A stretch of DNA of 64,000 nt from JADZFO01 sp964512635 (GTDB lineage Bacteria; 4484-113; JAFGCY01), in assembly GCA_964512635.1 (NCBI GenBank), contig CAZEJB010000013.1, positions 41,520 through 105,519 of the forward strand, written 5' to 3'. The notes below the pieces were generated by a model. It was not told the DNA's origin. It ran no database searches and saw only the letters and a list, made by a program, of their open reading frames with translations. Numbering within the stretch: position 1 is the stretch's first letter; each line of letters opens with the position of its first letter. Below, piece after piece: positions 50,562 to 60,507 of this stretch. Position numbers and translations under genes: made by a program.

Positions 50562-51029
50562 CTAAACGCCCAGTTCTTCGCGGTCAATTCCAATCTGCTC
50601 ATAAAGCGGGAAGGCCAGCCAGAAGAACCAGCAGACCAGCAGTGACCCGGCGGTGCTGGCCAGCATGCACAGCAGGACAGCCGAATCGTGCTGGTAGGTC
50701 CAGACGGCATAAACGATGCCCAGAATCAGACAAACCGCGCCTGCGGCAAAGAGCAGTTTGGCCGTGCCGGCGCTGTCAAGGGTGAACTGCCCGCGGACGC
50801 GCTCGGCGGTCCCCATGTCCCAGTAGAGCAGCCCGAGCCAGAGCTGGTAGGCGCCGCCAATTATCAGCATCCAGCTGACCAGGTAGCTGAAGCCGATCAG
50901 CCCGTGGCTGAAGCCGCGGAACAGGCCGACGGGGCCGCCGTACTCGCTGGCGATCCAGGGCAGGCGCGGCATGTTGGCCATCACGAGGATCGCGGCGATG
51001 ATGCCGAGGATTAGATAGGCCTGACGCAC
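50562..51029 (-). CDS. Hypothetical four-helix membrane protein
   Basis: A 155-residue protein. GTG 51029 has TACAAT 6 nt upstream. Hydrophobic helices occupy about residues 4-22, 42-65, 88-110 and 115-140. The segment between helices 1 and 2 (PWIASEYGGPVGLFRGFSHG) is Gly-rich. No family is recognised. It is monocistronic. Confidence 0.65.
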   Translation of the reverse strand: MRQAYLILGIIAAILVMANMPRLPWIASEYGGPVGLFRGFSHGLIGFSYLVSWMLIIGGAYQLWLGLLYWDMGTAERVRGQFTLDSAGTAKLLFAAGAVCLILGIVYAVWTYQHDSAVLLCMLASTAGSLLVCWFFWLAFPLYEQIGIDREELGV

Positions 51030-51097
51030 GGCTTGATTGTAACTCTCACAGCGCCAGTCAGGCGATTGTTAACCCGAGGCAAACAAGAATGCCCAGG

Positions 51098-51664
51098 CTA
51101 GCTGAAGTCGCTGCCGGTCAGTTCCTGAGTCGCGCTGAGGCTCAGGGGGATCCCAAAGCTGGTAAAGCTGATGTCCCAGTCCACCGGGAAGCTCGCGCCG
51201 GGATTGGTGATCGTGCTCTGGGCCGCGCTGAGGCTGAAGGTGCCGACCATCTCGATATCGGTGTAGTTCGGGTCGCTTGAAACAGGGCTCAGCGTCACCG
51301 TGGCGTTATCGCCGCTGACCGCCAGGGTGCCGGTGCCGCCGGTGAAGAAGGATCCTGGTGCGCCATCAGTGCTGACCGGGCCGCTGCTGATCGTGAACCC
51401 GCTGGGGGTAAAGTCAAAGCTGCGGCTGGTGGCGAGCTCGCGGGCGGTGTCACGGGCGTCGCTGTCGCCGCCGTCGGCGCCGCCGAAGTTGCTCAGGCTG
51501 CCGCCGGTGAAGATGTCGGCGTTAAGCTGGGGCAGTTCCTCGCTGCCGCCGCAGGCCTGCAGCATGGACAACAGTCCTGCGCCGGCCAGAGCCAGCAACA
51601 GGCGCAGGGCCCCGCGGCCACCACGGGGGGCAGCGCTTCGAAGGTCTCTCTTGCTCAATTCCAT
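51098..51664 (-). CDS. Small lipoprotein
   Basis: A 188-residue protein from ATG 51664 with an AGAGGG site upstream. The N-terminus is Arg-rich and the lipobox LQAC lies near residue 38. The mature domain is Ser/Thr/Gly-rich with alternating strand patterns (GTLAVSGDNATVTLSPVSSD). It has the size and style of the lipoprotein pair at 34-35 kb but shares no clear motif. The function is unknown. Confidence 0.65.
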   Translation of the reverse strand: MELSKRDLRSAAPRGGRGALRLLLALAGAGLLSMLQACGGSEELPQLNADIFTGGSLSNFGGADGGDSDARDTARELATSRSFDFTPSGFTISSGPVSTDGAPGSFFTGGTGTLAVSGDNATVTLSPVSSDPNYTDIEMVGTFSLSAAQSTITNPGASFPVDWDISFTSFGIPLSLSATQELTGSDFS

Positions 51665-51764
51665 CTTTCCCTCTCTTTGCTTTGGCGCAGCCGCGCCGCG
51701 CAGGCATTAAAGCAGACGTCGCCTGCGCGCTCTCAGTTCGCTTTGCTGAATTCGCGGCAACTCG

Positions 51765-54098
51765 TCAACGCAGGCCGGTCACATGCCCCGTGCTGGAGGC
51801 ATAGAGGCTGCCGTCATTACCGAAGGCCAGGCCTCCGCCCAGCGCGCTCTCACCCAGGCTGTGGCTGAAGCGCAGACCAAGTTTGCTGCTCAGGCAACGC
51901 AGCGTGCCGTCCTGGCTGAGAAGGTAGATCCGGCCGTCGCCATCAATGACGGGGGGAGAGACGAACACGGCGCTGGCGTCATGCCAGGGCGGGATCGGCA
52001 TGCCGCCGAGGGAGCTGAAGGCATAGACGCGGCCTTCACTGGTAGTGACATAGACGCTGCCATCCGCCCCACTGGCCGCAGGGCCGATGATTCTCTCGGA
52101 TCCGCTGAGCATGGCGTTGGCCCACAGGTTGCTGCCATTGCTGTCAAAGGCGAAGAGGTCGAGCGGTGCGTCGTTCATGCTGGCATAGATCGTGCCGTCG
52201 ATGCCCACGCTGGGGCTGAGCAGGTTGGCGCTGAAGCCGCCCTTCTGCCAAAGCAGCTTACCGGCCGGGCTGAGCTTGTAGAGCGCCGGGCCGGCGCAGA
52301 CATAAATGTTTCCACTGGAATCCAGGGCCGGTGCGGAGGCGCTTGTGCCGGCCGGGAAGCTGTAGACCCAGGTGTACCAGTGGACAGACCCGTCGCCCTT
52401 TTCTGCCGAGCCGTAGAGCTTGTTGTCCGAGCTTACATAGACAGTCTTGCCGTCACTGCTGACGACCGGTGGACCGCCGGTCGCGCCTATCGACCAGGTG
52501 TGAACGCTCAGGTCCGGCCAGACGCAGGTGATCCGAGGAGAAAAGAGATCAAGCGAGCTTTGAAGCCAGACATAACCTGCAGCCGTGACCGCTGGTGGGC
52601 CTTCGCCGAACATGCCCATGTCAATGCTGCGCAGGAGGCTGGCATCCGGCCGCAGATAGTGCAGCTTCTTATCCTTACCGGGGACGAGCAGGGTGCCGTC
52701 AGCCAGCGCCGCCGGTGACAAGAAGGAAGCTGTGCCGGGGTAGCTGACCACACTGGAATCGCTTAGGGGGGCGCTGAGAGCCGTGCGGCTGCCATGCGCT
52801 CCGGTGCGGCCGCTCTGGCTCCATTCGCCGCGCTGATCCCCGATCGGCAGATAGCCGGTGACGATGTCGCTGCGCGTCGCTCCGCCCCCGAGGTCCATGA
52901 CCAGCTTTAGGCGCGGGTGCAGACGGCCGGCAACGCTGTATGTCTTTGAGCTGGTCAGGGCGGGAGCGGTGTCCTTGTCCCAGACCCCGTCACCGTCGTA
53001 ATCCCAGAGCACGTTCTTCAGCGGCCCGCCAGACACCACGCTGCCAAGCGCATTGAAGCTGACAAGCACGCCGGGTGCGCCACTGGATGGGCTGAGAGTG
53101 AACTTTGCCCGCAGCTCGACTAGGGCGGTATCAGCGCGCGCGCCAAGGATCAGACCGGGCTTGATGGCCGCCCCGCCGACGAGGGTCAGCAGGCGGTAGT
53201 AGTACTCGCCACCGGGGATCACGATCGAGTTTGGATCGGAGTAACTGGTGACGCCGGGCGCCAGCTGGGCTATCTCGCTCCAGGGCCCTTCCGGCTGGCT
53301 GGCACGCTGCACCTCGATGCCGTCGTAGCCAAAGACTTCCTGGCCTCCGGCGTCCGGGTCAAAGCTGATCGCGGGATCAATCCAGCTGAGGCTGACCGGG
53401 ACCTGCACGCCGTCACTATCGCTAAGCTGGAAACCATCGGGCGGCGGCGCAGGGCAGTTGAGGCTGAGCTCAAGTCCCTCGATCGCCAGACTGCCCTGCT
53501 GATGGACGGCAACCACTACATAGACATTGCCCGCCGTACTGATGGATGTGGCTCCGAGGGCCAGCGGCAGGCTGTTGCGATGCTGGGGAAAGGCCACGCT
53601 GGTCCAGACCCAGGCGCGGCGGGAATAGTCCGAGACCGCGACATAGCAGGGCCCCAGCGGGTCTTCGCCGCTGAGCTTGAGGTCAAGCACCATCGGGGCG
53701 TCGGCTTCCAGGAGGTTCTCCAGGCTGTACATGGCCCAGCTCAGTTCTCCGGCGGCGGCGTGGAGTGTGCAGGTGTGGGACTCTGCATCAACCGCTGCGT
53801 TCTGTTGTGTCAGTTGAAAGACCTGGCTACCCGGCAGTTCAAGTGTGCCAACAGCAGTTCCGCGCCTCAGGAGTCGCTCCGCGAACGGTAAGGCAGCATC
53901 GAGCGGCGGGGCAGGCAGCGCGAGTTGCGCTGGCGCAGCCGGCGCGCCCGAAGCTTCGCTGGCCAGGGGGTTGAACGCGGCCATGTCGCTGTGCGAATCT
54001 TGCGGTGCCAGGGCTGAGCCGGTGCCGCAGGAGATGAGGCTCACGACCAACAGCGTAAGTCCTCCGGCGGACAGAAGCAGATTCAGACTGCGCGGCAT
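51765..54098 (-). CDS. Lipoprotein with FN3/PKD-like and PQQ-propeller domains
   Basis: A 777-residue protein. Lipobox LISC lies near residue 24. A carbohydrate-binding-like beta domain (about 60-215) is followed by an FN3-like region and a PKD domain (about 335-420; SPSSGAPGVLVSFNALGS and WDYDGDGVWDKD). A beta-propeller (about 440-775) has repeated DGTIYAS-, DGSVYVTT- and DGRIYLLS-type blades, as in PQQ or YncE-like propellers. It belongs to the same style of surface protein as those at 14.5, 58 and 62 kb. A TAGAAT and a palindrome lie in the leader. Confidence 0.78.
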   Translation of the reverse strand: MPRSLNLLLSAGGLTLLVVSLISCGTGSALAPQDSHSDMAAFNPLASEASGAPAAPAQLALPAPPLDAALPFAERLLRRGTAVGTLELPGSQVFQLTQQNAAVDAESHTCTLHAAAGELSWAMYSLENLLEADAPMVLDLKLSGEDPLGPCYVAVSDYSRRAWVWTSVAFPQHRNSLPLALGATSISTAGNVYVVVAVHQQGSLAIEGLELSLNCPAPPPDGFQLSDSDGVQVPVSLSWIDPAISFDPDAGGQEVFGYDGIEVQRASQPEGPWSEIAQLAPGVTSYSDPNSIVIPGGEYYYRLLTLVGGAAIKPGLILGARADTALVELRAKFTLSPSSGAPGVLVSFNALGSVVSGGPLKNVLWDYDGDGVWDKDTAPALTSSKTYSVAGRLHPRLKLVMDLGGGATRSDIVTGYLPIGDQRGEWSQSGRTGAHGSRTALSAPLSDSSVVSYPGTASFLSPAALADGTLLVPGKDKKLHYLRPDASLLRSIDMGMFGEGPPAVTAAGYVWLQSSLDLFSPRITCVWPDLSVHTWSIGATGGPPVVSSDGKTVYVSSDNKLYGSAEKGDGSVHWYTWVYSFPAGTSASAPALDSSGNIYVCAGPALYKLSPAGKLLWQKGGFSANLLSPSVGIDGTIYASMNDAPLDLFAFDSNGSNLWANAMLSGSERIIGPAASGADGSVYVTTSEGRVYAFSSLGGMPIPPWHDASAVFVSPPVIDGDGRIYLLSQDGTLRCLSSKLGLRFSHSLGESALGGGLAFGNDGSLYASSTGHVTGLR

Positions 54099-54237
54099 TG
54101 CTGCACCCCGGAGATGGCAGAAGGCCTTCTCCCGGGCATTCTACCCCTGATACTTGTAACGCAATCAAACTTATGCCCCTGGGCTGCAACAGAGATCGAG
54201 TATCAGCCCGGATGCACTTTTGAGAGCGGACGATGCT

Positions 54238-55236
54238 TCAGGCGCTTTCAAAGGCGGCGCAGCCACAGCAGAAACCCAGGCCGAAACCAAGCAGGACCAC
54301 ACGCTGATTCGCCTCGAGGGATCGCGTAAGGTGCTGGGACAGCCCGACCAGCAGGCTGGCAGGGCCGAGATTGCCGATCTCGGAGCAGCAGTCGGGCAAG
54401 CGGTCTGGTGTGAGACCCATCCGGCGACCCAGCAGGCGCAGCAGTTTGAGGTTGGGCTGATGCGAAATGACCGCATCCAGCTTGTCCGGATCCCAGGCCA
54501 GCGTCTGCACAAAGTCTGTGAAGCAGCGCGGCACGGAGGCCAGGACTTCGCGGGCCAGACGCTCACCATCCATGCTGTACAGGCTGGCACGTACCAGCAG
54601 CTCGCCCTCCTCGTGGCTCCAGGAGTGCACCTGGAGCTCGCCGAGGCCGGCCTGTGATGTGTCTGTATGCCAGCAAGTCCCCCGCAGGCCCGACAGCTTC
54701 GGATCCGTCGAGCGCTCCAGCAGGATGCCGCCGGCACCGGCGCCAAACAGACCGGCGCTGGCCGGATCGGAAGCATTGATGAGCGGAGCATAGTTTGCAC
54801 TGGCCAGCAGAAACACTCTTTGGCAATGACCACTGAGCAGCAGACTGTCGGCCAGTTCGATGCCCTGGATCACTTCAGCGCAGACACCCTCCATGGTGAT
54901 AGAACGAACTGTTCGCAGACCGAGCGCCGCGCAAAGCCGGATCCCGGCAGGCGGCGTGCCCTGCTCCAGTGAATTGTGGATGTAGATCACTGCGCTTTCC
55001 CGGCCCAGATCTGAGGCGGCCAGCCCGCGCATGATCAGGAGCCTTGACAGCACATCGGCCGCCAGGCTCAGTGCATTCTGCTCCGGGCCACAGGCGGCGC
55101 GGCTTTCAATGCCGGTGCGGCTGACCAGCCAGTCGTCCTGCAAGCCCAGCCCCCGGGCCAGACTACGATTGCAAAGCCGCAGCCGGCCCAGGGAATGGGC
55201 GCTGGCAGTGATACAAGTCCGCGGCAGGGCGTGCAA
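54238..55236 (-). CDS. Stand-alone KAS III (FabH-like) condensing enzyme
   Basis: A 332-residue thiolase-fold protein from TTG 55236. The catalytic triad of ketoacyl-ACP synthase III is present: C119 (MEGVCAEV), H259 (ISHQPN) and N289 (GNLGPAS). No other fatty-acid or polyketide genes lie nearby. It is shorter at the N-terminus than typical FabH strands and ends with an unusual Cys-rich segment (GFCCGCAAF). It could make beta-ketoacyl starters, hydrocarbons or a signalling molecule; the choice is open. Confidence 0.78.
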   Translation of the reverse strand: MHALPRTCITASAHSLGRLRLCNRSLARGLGLQDDWLVSRTGIESRAACGPEQNALSLAADVLSRLLIMRGLAASDLGRESAVIYIHNSLEQGTPPAGIRLCAALGLRTVRSITMEGVCAEVIQGIELADSLLLSGHCQRVFLLASANYAPLINASDPASAGLFGAGAGGILLERSTDPKLSGLRGTCWHTDTSQAGLGELQVHSWSHEEGELLVRASLYSMDGERLAREVLASVPRCFTDFVQTLAWDPDKLDAVISHQPNLKLLRLLGRRMGLTPDRLPDCCSEIGNLGPASLLVGLSQHLTRSLEANQRVVLLGFGLGFCCGCAAFESA

Positions 55237-55316
55237 GACACATCATGTAGCACTTCGCCTGCGGCCTGACTATGATCATTGGGTATCGCAATGAGCTGTT
55301 CTGCGATAATGGCCGG

Positions 55317-55895
55317 GTGCAAAGAAACCGCCTCGAGGCTTTCTCAGATGGCGTAATCGCCATCATTATCACGATCATGGTGCTGGAGCTCAAGGTGCCG
55401 CACAGCGCGGACTGGGCTTCACTGCGGCCACTATTGCCCTCGGCCCTGAGCTATCTGCTCAGCTTCGTCTACCTCGGGATCTACTGGAATAACCACCATC
55501 ACATGCTGCATACGGTGCGGCATGTGAACGGCGCGATACTCTGGGCCAACCTGCATCTGCTTTTCTGGCTCTCGCTGGTGCCTTTCGCCACGGCCTGGAC
55601 CGGGGAGAATCACCTGCAGTCAGTTCCCACATTTCTTTATGGCCTGGTACTCCTGCTGGCGGCGATCGCCTACTTCATTCTGCAGAACGTGATCATTCGC
55701 AGCCAGGGCCCGGATGGCGAGCTGGCCCGGGCCGTCGGCAGTGACATCAAAGGCAAGCTCAGCCCGGTGTTCTATGCCCTGGCCCTGCCGCTGGCATACT
55801 GGCAGCCCTGGGCCAGTATGGGGCTTTTTGCTCTGGTGGCACTGATCTGGCTGGTGCCGGACAAGCGAATTGAATCAAGAATTGGCCCGGCCTAG
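55317..55895 (+). CDS. TMEM175/DUF1211-family potassium channel-like protein
   Basis: A 192-residue protein. GTG 55317 has GATAAT 6 nt upstream; an in-frame ATG at 55272 would add 15 atypical residues. The signature RLEAFSDGVIAIIITIMVLEL begins at residue 4, with the FSD motif, followed by five further helices. The family forms tetrameric K+ channels in lysosomes and bacteria. It ends 21 bp inside the convergent histidine kinase gene. Confidence 0.85.
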   Translation: MQRNRLEAFSDGVIAIIITIMVLELKVPHSADWASLRPLLPSALSYLLSFVYLGIYWNNHHHMLHTVRHVNGAILWANLHLLFWLSLVPFATAWTGENHLQSVPTFLYGLVLLLAAIAYFILQNVIIRSQGPDGELARAVGSDIKGKLSPVFYALALPLAYWQPWASMGLFALVALIWLVPDKRIESRIGPA

Positions 55896-57980
55896 AAGCT
55901 CTTGTTTCAAAGCGTTCTTCACGGCCGCGGCGATACCGCCGGCCATCAAAGGTTTCGCCGCGAGCTGTCGAATGCCAAGCTCCCTGGCCTCGCTTTCGAG
56001 GTTTGCGCTGGCAAAGCCGGTGGCGAGGATTACTGGCAATTCGGGGCGGACTTCAAGCACCTGGCGCGCCAGCTGCAGCCCGGTCAGGCCCGGCATTGTC
56101 TGATCGGTGAACAGCAGGTCATATTCCGCCGGGTCATGCAGGAAGGCCGCCAGGGCTTCGACCCCGCTGTTGCATGCAGTGACCTGGTATCCCAGACGCT
56201 GCAAAATGCGCTCAGAAAGGCGCATAAGCTGTAGCTCGTCGTCCACCAGCAAAACGTGCTGTCCGCTGCCTGTACACAGCATCTCCTCGGCAGAAGCCGT
56301 GCTGCCATGCTGGCCGCCCTCAAGCTGCGGAAGATAAATGTTGAATACTGTTCCGCGACCTAGTTCGCTGTAAACCGTCAGACAGCCGCGCATGTCGTCA
56401 ACGATGCCGTACACGACCGCCAGCCCCAGCCCAGTTCCGCTTTCTCTGGTTGTGTAAAACGGCTCAAAAATGCGCTCCAGAACCTCAGGGGCCATGCCTG
56501 CTCCGGTGTCTCTGATGCTCAGCAGCACATGTTGGCCGGGCTCCAGCGGCTTATGCAGCTTGGCGAAGTCCTCGTCGACTTCGATGGTGCGCAGATTGAG
56601 CTCCAGCAGGCCGCCGCCCGCCATGGCCTGGCCGGCGTTGGTGCACAGATTCAGCAACACCTGGTGCAGCTCTGTCGGGTCGGCAAGCACATAACCCACA
56701 TTCGCTGTTAGTTCATGGCGGATGTCAATCGTTGTGGGCAGAGAAGGGCGCAGGAGCTTGAGCGCCTCCAGAACCACCGAGCTGACCTCAAGGGGCTCGC
56801 GGCTGCGCGGCGTCTGGCGCGAGAAGGTCAGGATCTGTTTGACGAGCTCCTTGGCCCGCAGGCCCGCGCGGGTCACTTCGTCAAGACTGGCGCGGCTCGG
56901 GGATTCCTCCGGCAGGTCGAGTCGCGCCAGATCGGCATATCCCAGGATGCCGGAGAGAATATTGTTGAAGTCGTGGGCGATCCCGCCGGCCAGGGTGCCG
57001 ATGGCATCCAGCTTCTGCATCTGGCGGATCTGCTGCTCCAGCTTGCCCCGGTCGGTGACGTCGCGGACGAAGATCTGCATCGCGCGGTCGCCATGCCACA
57101 GTACAAGACTGTACTTAAGCTCGATATCGGCCACGCTGCCGTCGGCGCAGATCACCTGACTGCTGAGCAATGGCGAGACATAGCCCGGAGCTTCCTCAAG
57201 GTCAAGGGCGCCCTGGAGCTGCCAGTACTCTGTCTCCGGAATCAGGCTGAATCCGCTGCGGCCGACTACATCCGCGCGGTTCTCATACTTCAGCAGGCGG
57301 ATCATAGCTTCGTTGGCGAAGACGATCGTGCTGCCGACCAGCAGTGCGATGCCGTCCGGGCAGGACTCGACCATGCTGCGATAGCGGGAATCAGACTCTC
57401 GCTGATCCAGGCTGGCAAGCTGCAGCTGTTTGTTGAGGCGGCGCAACTCGGAATTGCTTTCGGCAAGCGATTCGTTCAGGCGCTCGCGACGGCGCTCTTC
57501 ACGGCGGCGCTCGGTCACATCCTGGATGGTGCCAAGCATGCGCAGCGGAGCACCGTCTTCGTCTCGCTCCACAACATCGCCACGCGCCAGAACCTCGTGG
57601 ATGGAGCCGTCGCGATGGCGGATGCGGTACTCAATCTCATAGGCCTCGCCCTGCTCAAGTGCCTGGGTCAGGGCTGCGATAACCCGTTCACGATCCTCGG
57701 GATGGACGAGCCGTTCAGCAAAGTACTCCACTGTGCGTACTGCCGGATCCTCCGGATTGGCGTCGAAGATACGGTACATGTGCCGCGACCAGCTTGCCTT
57801 GCCATTGCGGGCATCAAGGTCCCAGCTGCCCAAGCCTGCAATCTCCTGAGCCTCAGCCAGCGAGCGCTCGCTGGCCCGCAACTCGCTCAGCGCGCGACGC
57901 AGTTCCTGCTCCGTAGACTCGTTTATGTGCGAAAAGGACTTAGCAACGCAATCTCCTGCGTCTGATTGATGCATCTGCAT
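55875..57980 (-). CDS. Hybrid sensor histidine kinase with two PAS domains and a receiver
   Basis: A 701-residue cytoplasmic protein. ATG 57980 is directly preceded by GGGGGCGG; ATG 57974 has better spacing. It has PAS_3 (about 35-150), a coiled coil, a second PAS (about 165-290), HisKA with AHDFNNILSG (phospho-His near 335), HATPase with RDTGAGM and GTGLGLAVVYG, and a C-terminal receiver with Asp in FTDQTMPG (near 627). There is no TM helix. It senses an internal ligand or redox signal. The response regulator at 61.6 kb is a possible partner but is not adjacent. Confidence 0.9.
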   Translation of the reverse strand: MQMHQSDAGDCVAKSFSHINESTEQELRRALSELRASERSLAEAQEIAGLGSWDLDARNGKASWSRHMYRIFDANPEDPAVRTVEYFAERLVHPEDRERVIAALTQALEQGEAYEIEYRIRHRDGSIHEVLARGDVVERDEDGAPLRMLGTIQDVTERRREERRRERLNESLAESNSELRRLNKQLQLASLDQRESDSRYRSMVESCPDGIALLVGSTIVFANEAMIRLLKYENRADVVGRSGFSLIPETEYWQLQGALDLEEAPGYVSPLLSSQVICADGSVADIELKYSLVLWHGDRAMQIFVRDVTDRGKLEQQIRQMQKLDAIGTLAGGIAHDFNNILSGILGYADLARLDLPEESPSRASLDEVTRAGLRAKELVKQILTFSRQTPRSREPLEVSSVVLEALKLLRPSLPTTIDIRHELTANVGYVLADPTELHQVLLNLCTNAGQAMAGGGLLELNLRTIEVDEDFAKLHKPLEPGQHVLLSIRDTGAGMAPEVLERIFEPFYTTRESGTGLGLAVVYGIVDDMRGCLTVYSELGRGTVFNIYLPQLEGGQHGSTASAEEMLCTGSGQHVLLVDDELQLMRLSERILQRLGYQVTACNSGVEALAAFLHDPAEYDLLFTDQTMPGLTGLQLARQVLEVRPELPVILATGFASANLESEARELGIRQLAAKPLMAGGIAAAVKNALKQELLGRANS

Positions 57981-58098
57981 CCGCCCCCTATCCTGGATAC
58001 TCCAGTGCCAGCGACACTTCGCAGAGCTTAACAGATGCAGCGGCGCTATGCCTCCCGATCGTCCTGCGGAGACCAGTTTTGACGAAATCTTGCCATTC

Positions 58099-58124
58099 CG
58101 CCGCCCGCGCTGACGCGGGCGGCG
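58099..58124 (-). terminator. Strong hairpin after the 777-residue lipoprotein gene
   Basis: Perfect 11-bp GC-rich arms, CGCCGCCCGCG and CGCGGGCGGCG, have a 4-nt loop. It lies 50 bp past the stop of the lipoprotein gene and before the kinase gene. There is no T tract, so termination may need Rho, or the stem may protect the mRNA end. Confidence 0.5.
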
Positions 58125-58173
58125 TGGGGACTCTGCTCCATAACCAAAATGACGGCCGGGGTGCTGAATTCTG

Positions 58174-60507
58174 TCAGGGGGCAGACCAGCGCAGGGCAAC
58201 CAGGCGGTTGTTTGTGGCATCGGAGCACACCAGCAGTGGCAGGCCATTGCCAAGCGTGGCCATCCTGGCGTGCTGGAGAGACTCGTCAAGCGGGGAGAGC
58301 ACCATCGGCTCGCTCCAGCTCGCGGCTCCAGGATCATTGGCCAGGCGCATCACGATTTCACTTTCTCCAGCGCCATTAATGAACTCGACGTGGCTGTAGA
58401 CCATCAGTGGTGTGCCTTCGATTGTCGCAAGCTGGACGATTGCTCCGCTTGCTGATTCGTCGTCTTTCACAATGGCATATGAGCCAGCCGTTTCATCAAG
58501 ACTGGGTAAGGCCATGTAGTTCACGCCATTGTTGTCGGGCTGGCCGCCCTGCATCAGCAGCATGTACTGGCCGGAGCAGTGCATAACGGACTGCCGCAGG
58601 CTTTGGTTGTCCCAGATTGTCTCCGGCGAGCCAAAACTGCTGGCCGCAAGGTCTGAGGCGCTGTACAGTAGCGTTACGGCCTCGTCAAAGCTTCGGTAGC
58701 TGCCGACTATGATGCGGGCCGGGCTGCCCGGCTCGGCCAGGATCGTGGGCTCGCCGACGGAGTCGACAAAGTTTGAGTCAATCAACTGAACGGCAGGCTG
58801 CCAACTGGCGCCTTGTGCGTCGTTAGCGCGAAACCAGTGCAGGCCGGCCTCGCTCTGCGTCGCGCTAAAGGCTACTGCCGGTTTGCCGTCAACTACAGCA
58901 AAGTCGGTGTATCCAATGGAGAAATCGGCAAGCTGCACGCTGCTGGCCGGCCAGCTCGATCCAGCTGCATTCTCTGCCCGGATGTATCGCAGGCTGTAAT
59001 CTGGATCGCCGCCTAAGCGGCTGTAAACCAGGGCAGGACGGCCATCAACTTCGCAAAGCTTCGCTTCGGCCTGGTCTCCATCTTCAACCAGCACGAATTG
59101 GTGCTGATCCCAGCCGTTGGCGTCGACGTCCAGACTCGGCACGTACTGGACCTTTTTCAATGGATTGTCCGGTGTATAAGCAATTGCCGCTTTGCCGGAT
59201 GCCGGCATTACTTCAAGGTCGAGACCGGTGTAATGGGAAGCCTGGCTGCCGGGCACCGCATCAAGGGTCCAGCCCCCGTCAACGGTGATAGTGACACTAA
59301 CGGTTGAGATCGCCAGGTCGTTGTCTGTCACTCTCAGGCGCAGTTTGTTCGCACCCTGCCGAACCAGAGTCGTCGAGTTATGCAGATCTGTGCCAGTATC
59401 TGTCTCATAAAAGCCGTCGCCGTCGAGGTCCCATTCGGCCCGGATGATCTGGCTGCCGGGCTGGTCATCATCGAAGCTGGCACTGCCATCCAGATCTACG
59501 CTCAGCGGTGCCGGGCCCGACATGACCGAAGGCTGCAGGAGTGCTGTGGGACCGATGTTGTTGGGATGGGTGACATAGACGTTTGTCTCTAGCACAGTGC
59601 TGTACCCGCGCGCGGTGTTCAACCTTAGGCGCGGGTGATAGATGCCGGGCTGTGTGTAAGTGTGATTGCCATCGAAGCTGTCAAGATGCTGCTCGTCCCA
59701 GATCCCGTCGCCCTCAAAGTCAACATCCAGGTAGGCCAGTTCATCACCTTGAATGTCGAGATAGGTCCACAGCTTTGTCTGCAGACTCCCTTGACCGCTT
59801 TCCGGCACGGCGGACAAAGAACAGTTGAAGACCGGATCGCCCAGGAGGACACCCTTGAGACTCGCGGAGCCATGACCGCCGACCAGTACAGCCAGTGTGA
59901 TGTTTCCATCAAGATCTTCGTACAAGGGCAGTTTGTCGCCGAGGTTAAGCCCAAAGTCGATCAGGTTGCCGTATTGAAAGAAGTCCCAGCGGTCTGTTGC
60001 ATGGTTTGCCAGGGCCAGGGTGATCTCATGAGGATGCAGCGGCTTGACGTCCCATTGCAGGAAGAGTTTGCCACTGTCTGCACCGTTGCTCTGACCACGT
60101 GTACTGAGGCGGTAGCAGGCGTAGGCAAGACCCAAGAGACCACTCTGGTCCTGGTCGAAATCCGGTTCCAGGACACCCACCCCGTTGGAGTTCGTCAGGC
60201 CCTGCCTGGGCAGGTGATGGAAAGGGTAGCCTCCGTTGATAAAAAAGATCGGGTCGACCGAACTGCCAGCGCGCGGCAGGCTGGAAGGCGAAGGCAGCGC
60301 AGGCAAGGTTCCCAGCGACTCGGGGTTCTGCATAGGGACCACACGTGGGGTGATGGAGGGCTGCTCGGCCTGGTTGAGGTCGGAGCCATCCGTCAGCGGG
60401 CCACCATGCGTCCCACAAGAGCTCAGGGCAAAGAGGACGGCCAGCAGACCCAATTTTGCCCAATCAAAGCGGCTTCGAAAGACACTGGCAGCAGATGAGG
60501 TAAACAC
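58174..60507 (-). CDS. Lipoprotein with PKD domains and beta-propeller
   Basis: A 777-residue protein. GTG 60507 has AGGAG 6 nt upstream. Lipobox LSSC lies near residue 31. An N-terminal beta domain of about 190 residues precedes PKD-like units (VDFEGDGIWDEQ; EWDLDGDGFYETD), which carry Asp-rich Ca-binding loops. The C-terminal half is a beta-propeller with GRPALVY- and GKPAVAF-type blades. It is likely displayed on the cell surface. It shares style but little direct sequence with the proteins at 14.5, 51.8 and 62 kb. Confidence 0.78.
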   Translation of the reverse strand: MFTSSAASVFRSRFDWAKLGLLAVLFALSSCGTHGGPLTDGSDLNQAEQPSITPRVVPMQNPESLGTLPALPSPSSLPRAGSSVDPIFFINGGYPFHHLPRQGLTNSNGVGVLEPDFDQDQSGLLGLAYACYRLSTRGQSNGADSGKLFLQWDVKPLHPHEITLALANHATDRWDFFQYGNLIDFGLNLGDKLPLYEDLDGNITLAVLVGGHGSASLKGVLLGDPVFNCSLSAVPESGQGSLQTKLWTYLDIQGDELAYLDVDFEGDGIWDEQHLDSFDGNHTYTQPGIYHPRLRLNTARGYSTVLETNVYVTHPNNIGPTALLQPSVMSGPAPLSVDLDGSASFDDDQPGSQIIRAEWDLDGDGFYETDTGTDLHNSTTLVRQGANKLRLRVTDNDLAISTVSVTITVDGGWTLDAVPGSQASHYTGLDLEVMPASGKAAIAYTPDNPLKKVQYVPSLDVDANGWDQHQFVLVEDGDQAEAKLCEVDGRPALVYSRLGGDPDYSLRYIRAENAAGSSWPASSVQLADFSIGYTDFAVVDGKPAVAFSATQSEAGLHWFRANDAQGASWQPAVQLIDSNFVDSVGEPTILAEPGSPARIIVGSYRSFDEAVTLLYSASDLAASSFGSPETIWDNQSLRQSVMHCSGQYMLLMQGGQPDNNGVNYMALPSLDETAGSYAIVKDDESASGAIVQLATIEGTPLMVYSHVEFINGAGESEIVMRLANDPGAASWSEPMVLSPLDESLQHARMATLGNGLPLLVCSDATNNRLVALRWSAP

